A stretch of 64,000 bases of DNA from Acanthosepion pharaonis (lineage: Eukaryota > Mollusca > Cephalopoda > Sepiida > Sepiidae): assembly GCA_903632075.3 (NCBI GenBank), contig CAHIKZ030005408.1:2613501-2677500 (forward strand), read 5' to 3'. The notes beneath the pieces were generated by a model. It was not told the origin of the DNA. It made no database searches and worked only from the letters and a program-made list of their open reading frames with translations. The translations under genes and the position numbers were made by a program. Below are positions 63,540 to 64,000 of the stretch, one piece after another. Positions within the stretch are counted from its first letter, which is position 1. Each line of letters opens with the position of its first letter.

Positions 63540-63991
63540 TTTTTGAAAAGCTTCAAGTAATATTATAAGATATGTGAGGTTGACCTCCAAAGGCAGTTGA
63601 GGTCACCAGAGATTGTGACTGATTAGAAATGATAATGGCTGTTAAATTAGACACAGTATAGAAACAAAAAAAGACATTTACTCTTAGAATTAGAAAGAGG
63701 CAATTAAAATATCTAGAGCATATAATGAGGAAAGAGGGCATGGAAAATTTAACTATCATAGGACATGTTAACAGCAAGAGGGACTGAGGAAATTATCAAA
63801 TAACCTATCTGATGAGTTTGTGTAAATGATGGATACAACAGGGATTAGGAGAGATAACAAAAAAATAAACATTGCTAAGAGCTTCAAAAACCAGTTCTTC
63901 TTCTATGTGGCATGTCCCTTCAGAATGTGGGTGATGGTTCTCCATAATTTCCTGGAGGGACATGCCACACAGAAGAAGAAGTAGTTTTCAA
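63540..63991 (+). pseudogene. RTE-type LINE, C-terminal end and 3'UTR with terminal hairpin
   Basis: Remnants 'LRIRKRQLKYLEHIMRKEGM' + 'ENLTIIGHVNSKRD' + 'GNYQITYLMSLCK' are the family C-terminus. It then reads 'ASKTSSSSMWHVPSECG'. The end 63895-63919 pairs with 63956-63981 ('tgtggcatgtccct' versus 'agggacatgccaca') over a ~36-nt loop. Confidence 0.8.
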
Positions 63992-64000
63992 GGGCAAAAT

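Noticed and set aside
1..64000. CRISPR arrays, operons or prokaryotic defence systems
   Set aside because: Sequence is eukaryotic with introns, LINEs and SINEs; the tandem repeats lack the repeat-spacer layout.

Overview
The window is animal nuclear DNA: AT-rich, dense in TA, GT, TTTC and TATC microsatellites, and packed with decayed retrotransposons and DNA transposons. The mix of RTE-type and jockey/CR1-like LINEs, tRNA-derived SINEs (some with a 5S-rRNA-like head), TA arrays and long introns suggests a mollusc, most likely a coleoid cephalopod. That assignment is inference. No prokaryotic-style genes are present, and most open frames are antisense or low-complexity artefacts.

The one host gene I can support is on the minus strand. 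Its first coding exon lies at 13186-13271 and a 49-nt second exon at 9831-9879, each with canonical splice sites and matching phase. Joined across the intron they encode the conserved N-terminus of UNC80, the large auxiliary subunit of the NALCN sodium-leak channel complex. The rest of the gene must continue leftward; I could not find exon 3 within 1-9830. To the right, 13272-15330 keeps many CpGs and is the likely 5'UTR/promoter. Everything further right is upstream intergenic sequence.

Layout: 1-1525 holds repeats with a solo LTR. 2400-5920 holds SINEs and a LINE. 5920-13185 is mostly quiet UNC80 intron. 13186-15390 is exon 1 and the promoter. 16-24 kb holds nested RTE and jockey-like LINE fragments, a mariner relic and a long tRNA-derived SINE. 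25-26 kb is a minisatellite with a solo LTR inside. 27-35 kb holds a long-inverted-repeat foldback family, LINE 3' ends, a 5S-SINE and a pogo-like MITE. 38-42 kb holds a mariner relic, a hAT element with a nested SINE, and a LINE tail encoding zinc fingers. 42-64 kb holds more LINE 3' ends, two more solo LTRs, SINEs, MITE-like hairpins and long TA arrays.

The transposons do not form a pathway. Their value here is stratigraphic. Target-site duplications and related uninserted copies inside the window fix many exact element borders and show which insertions are younger.
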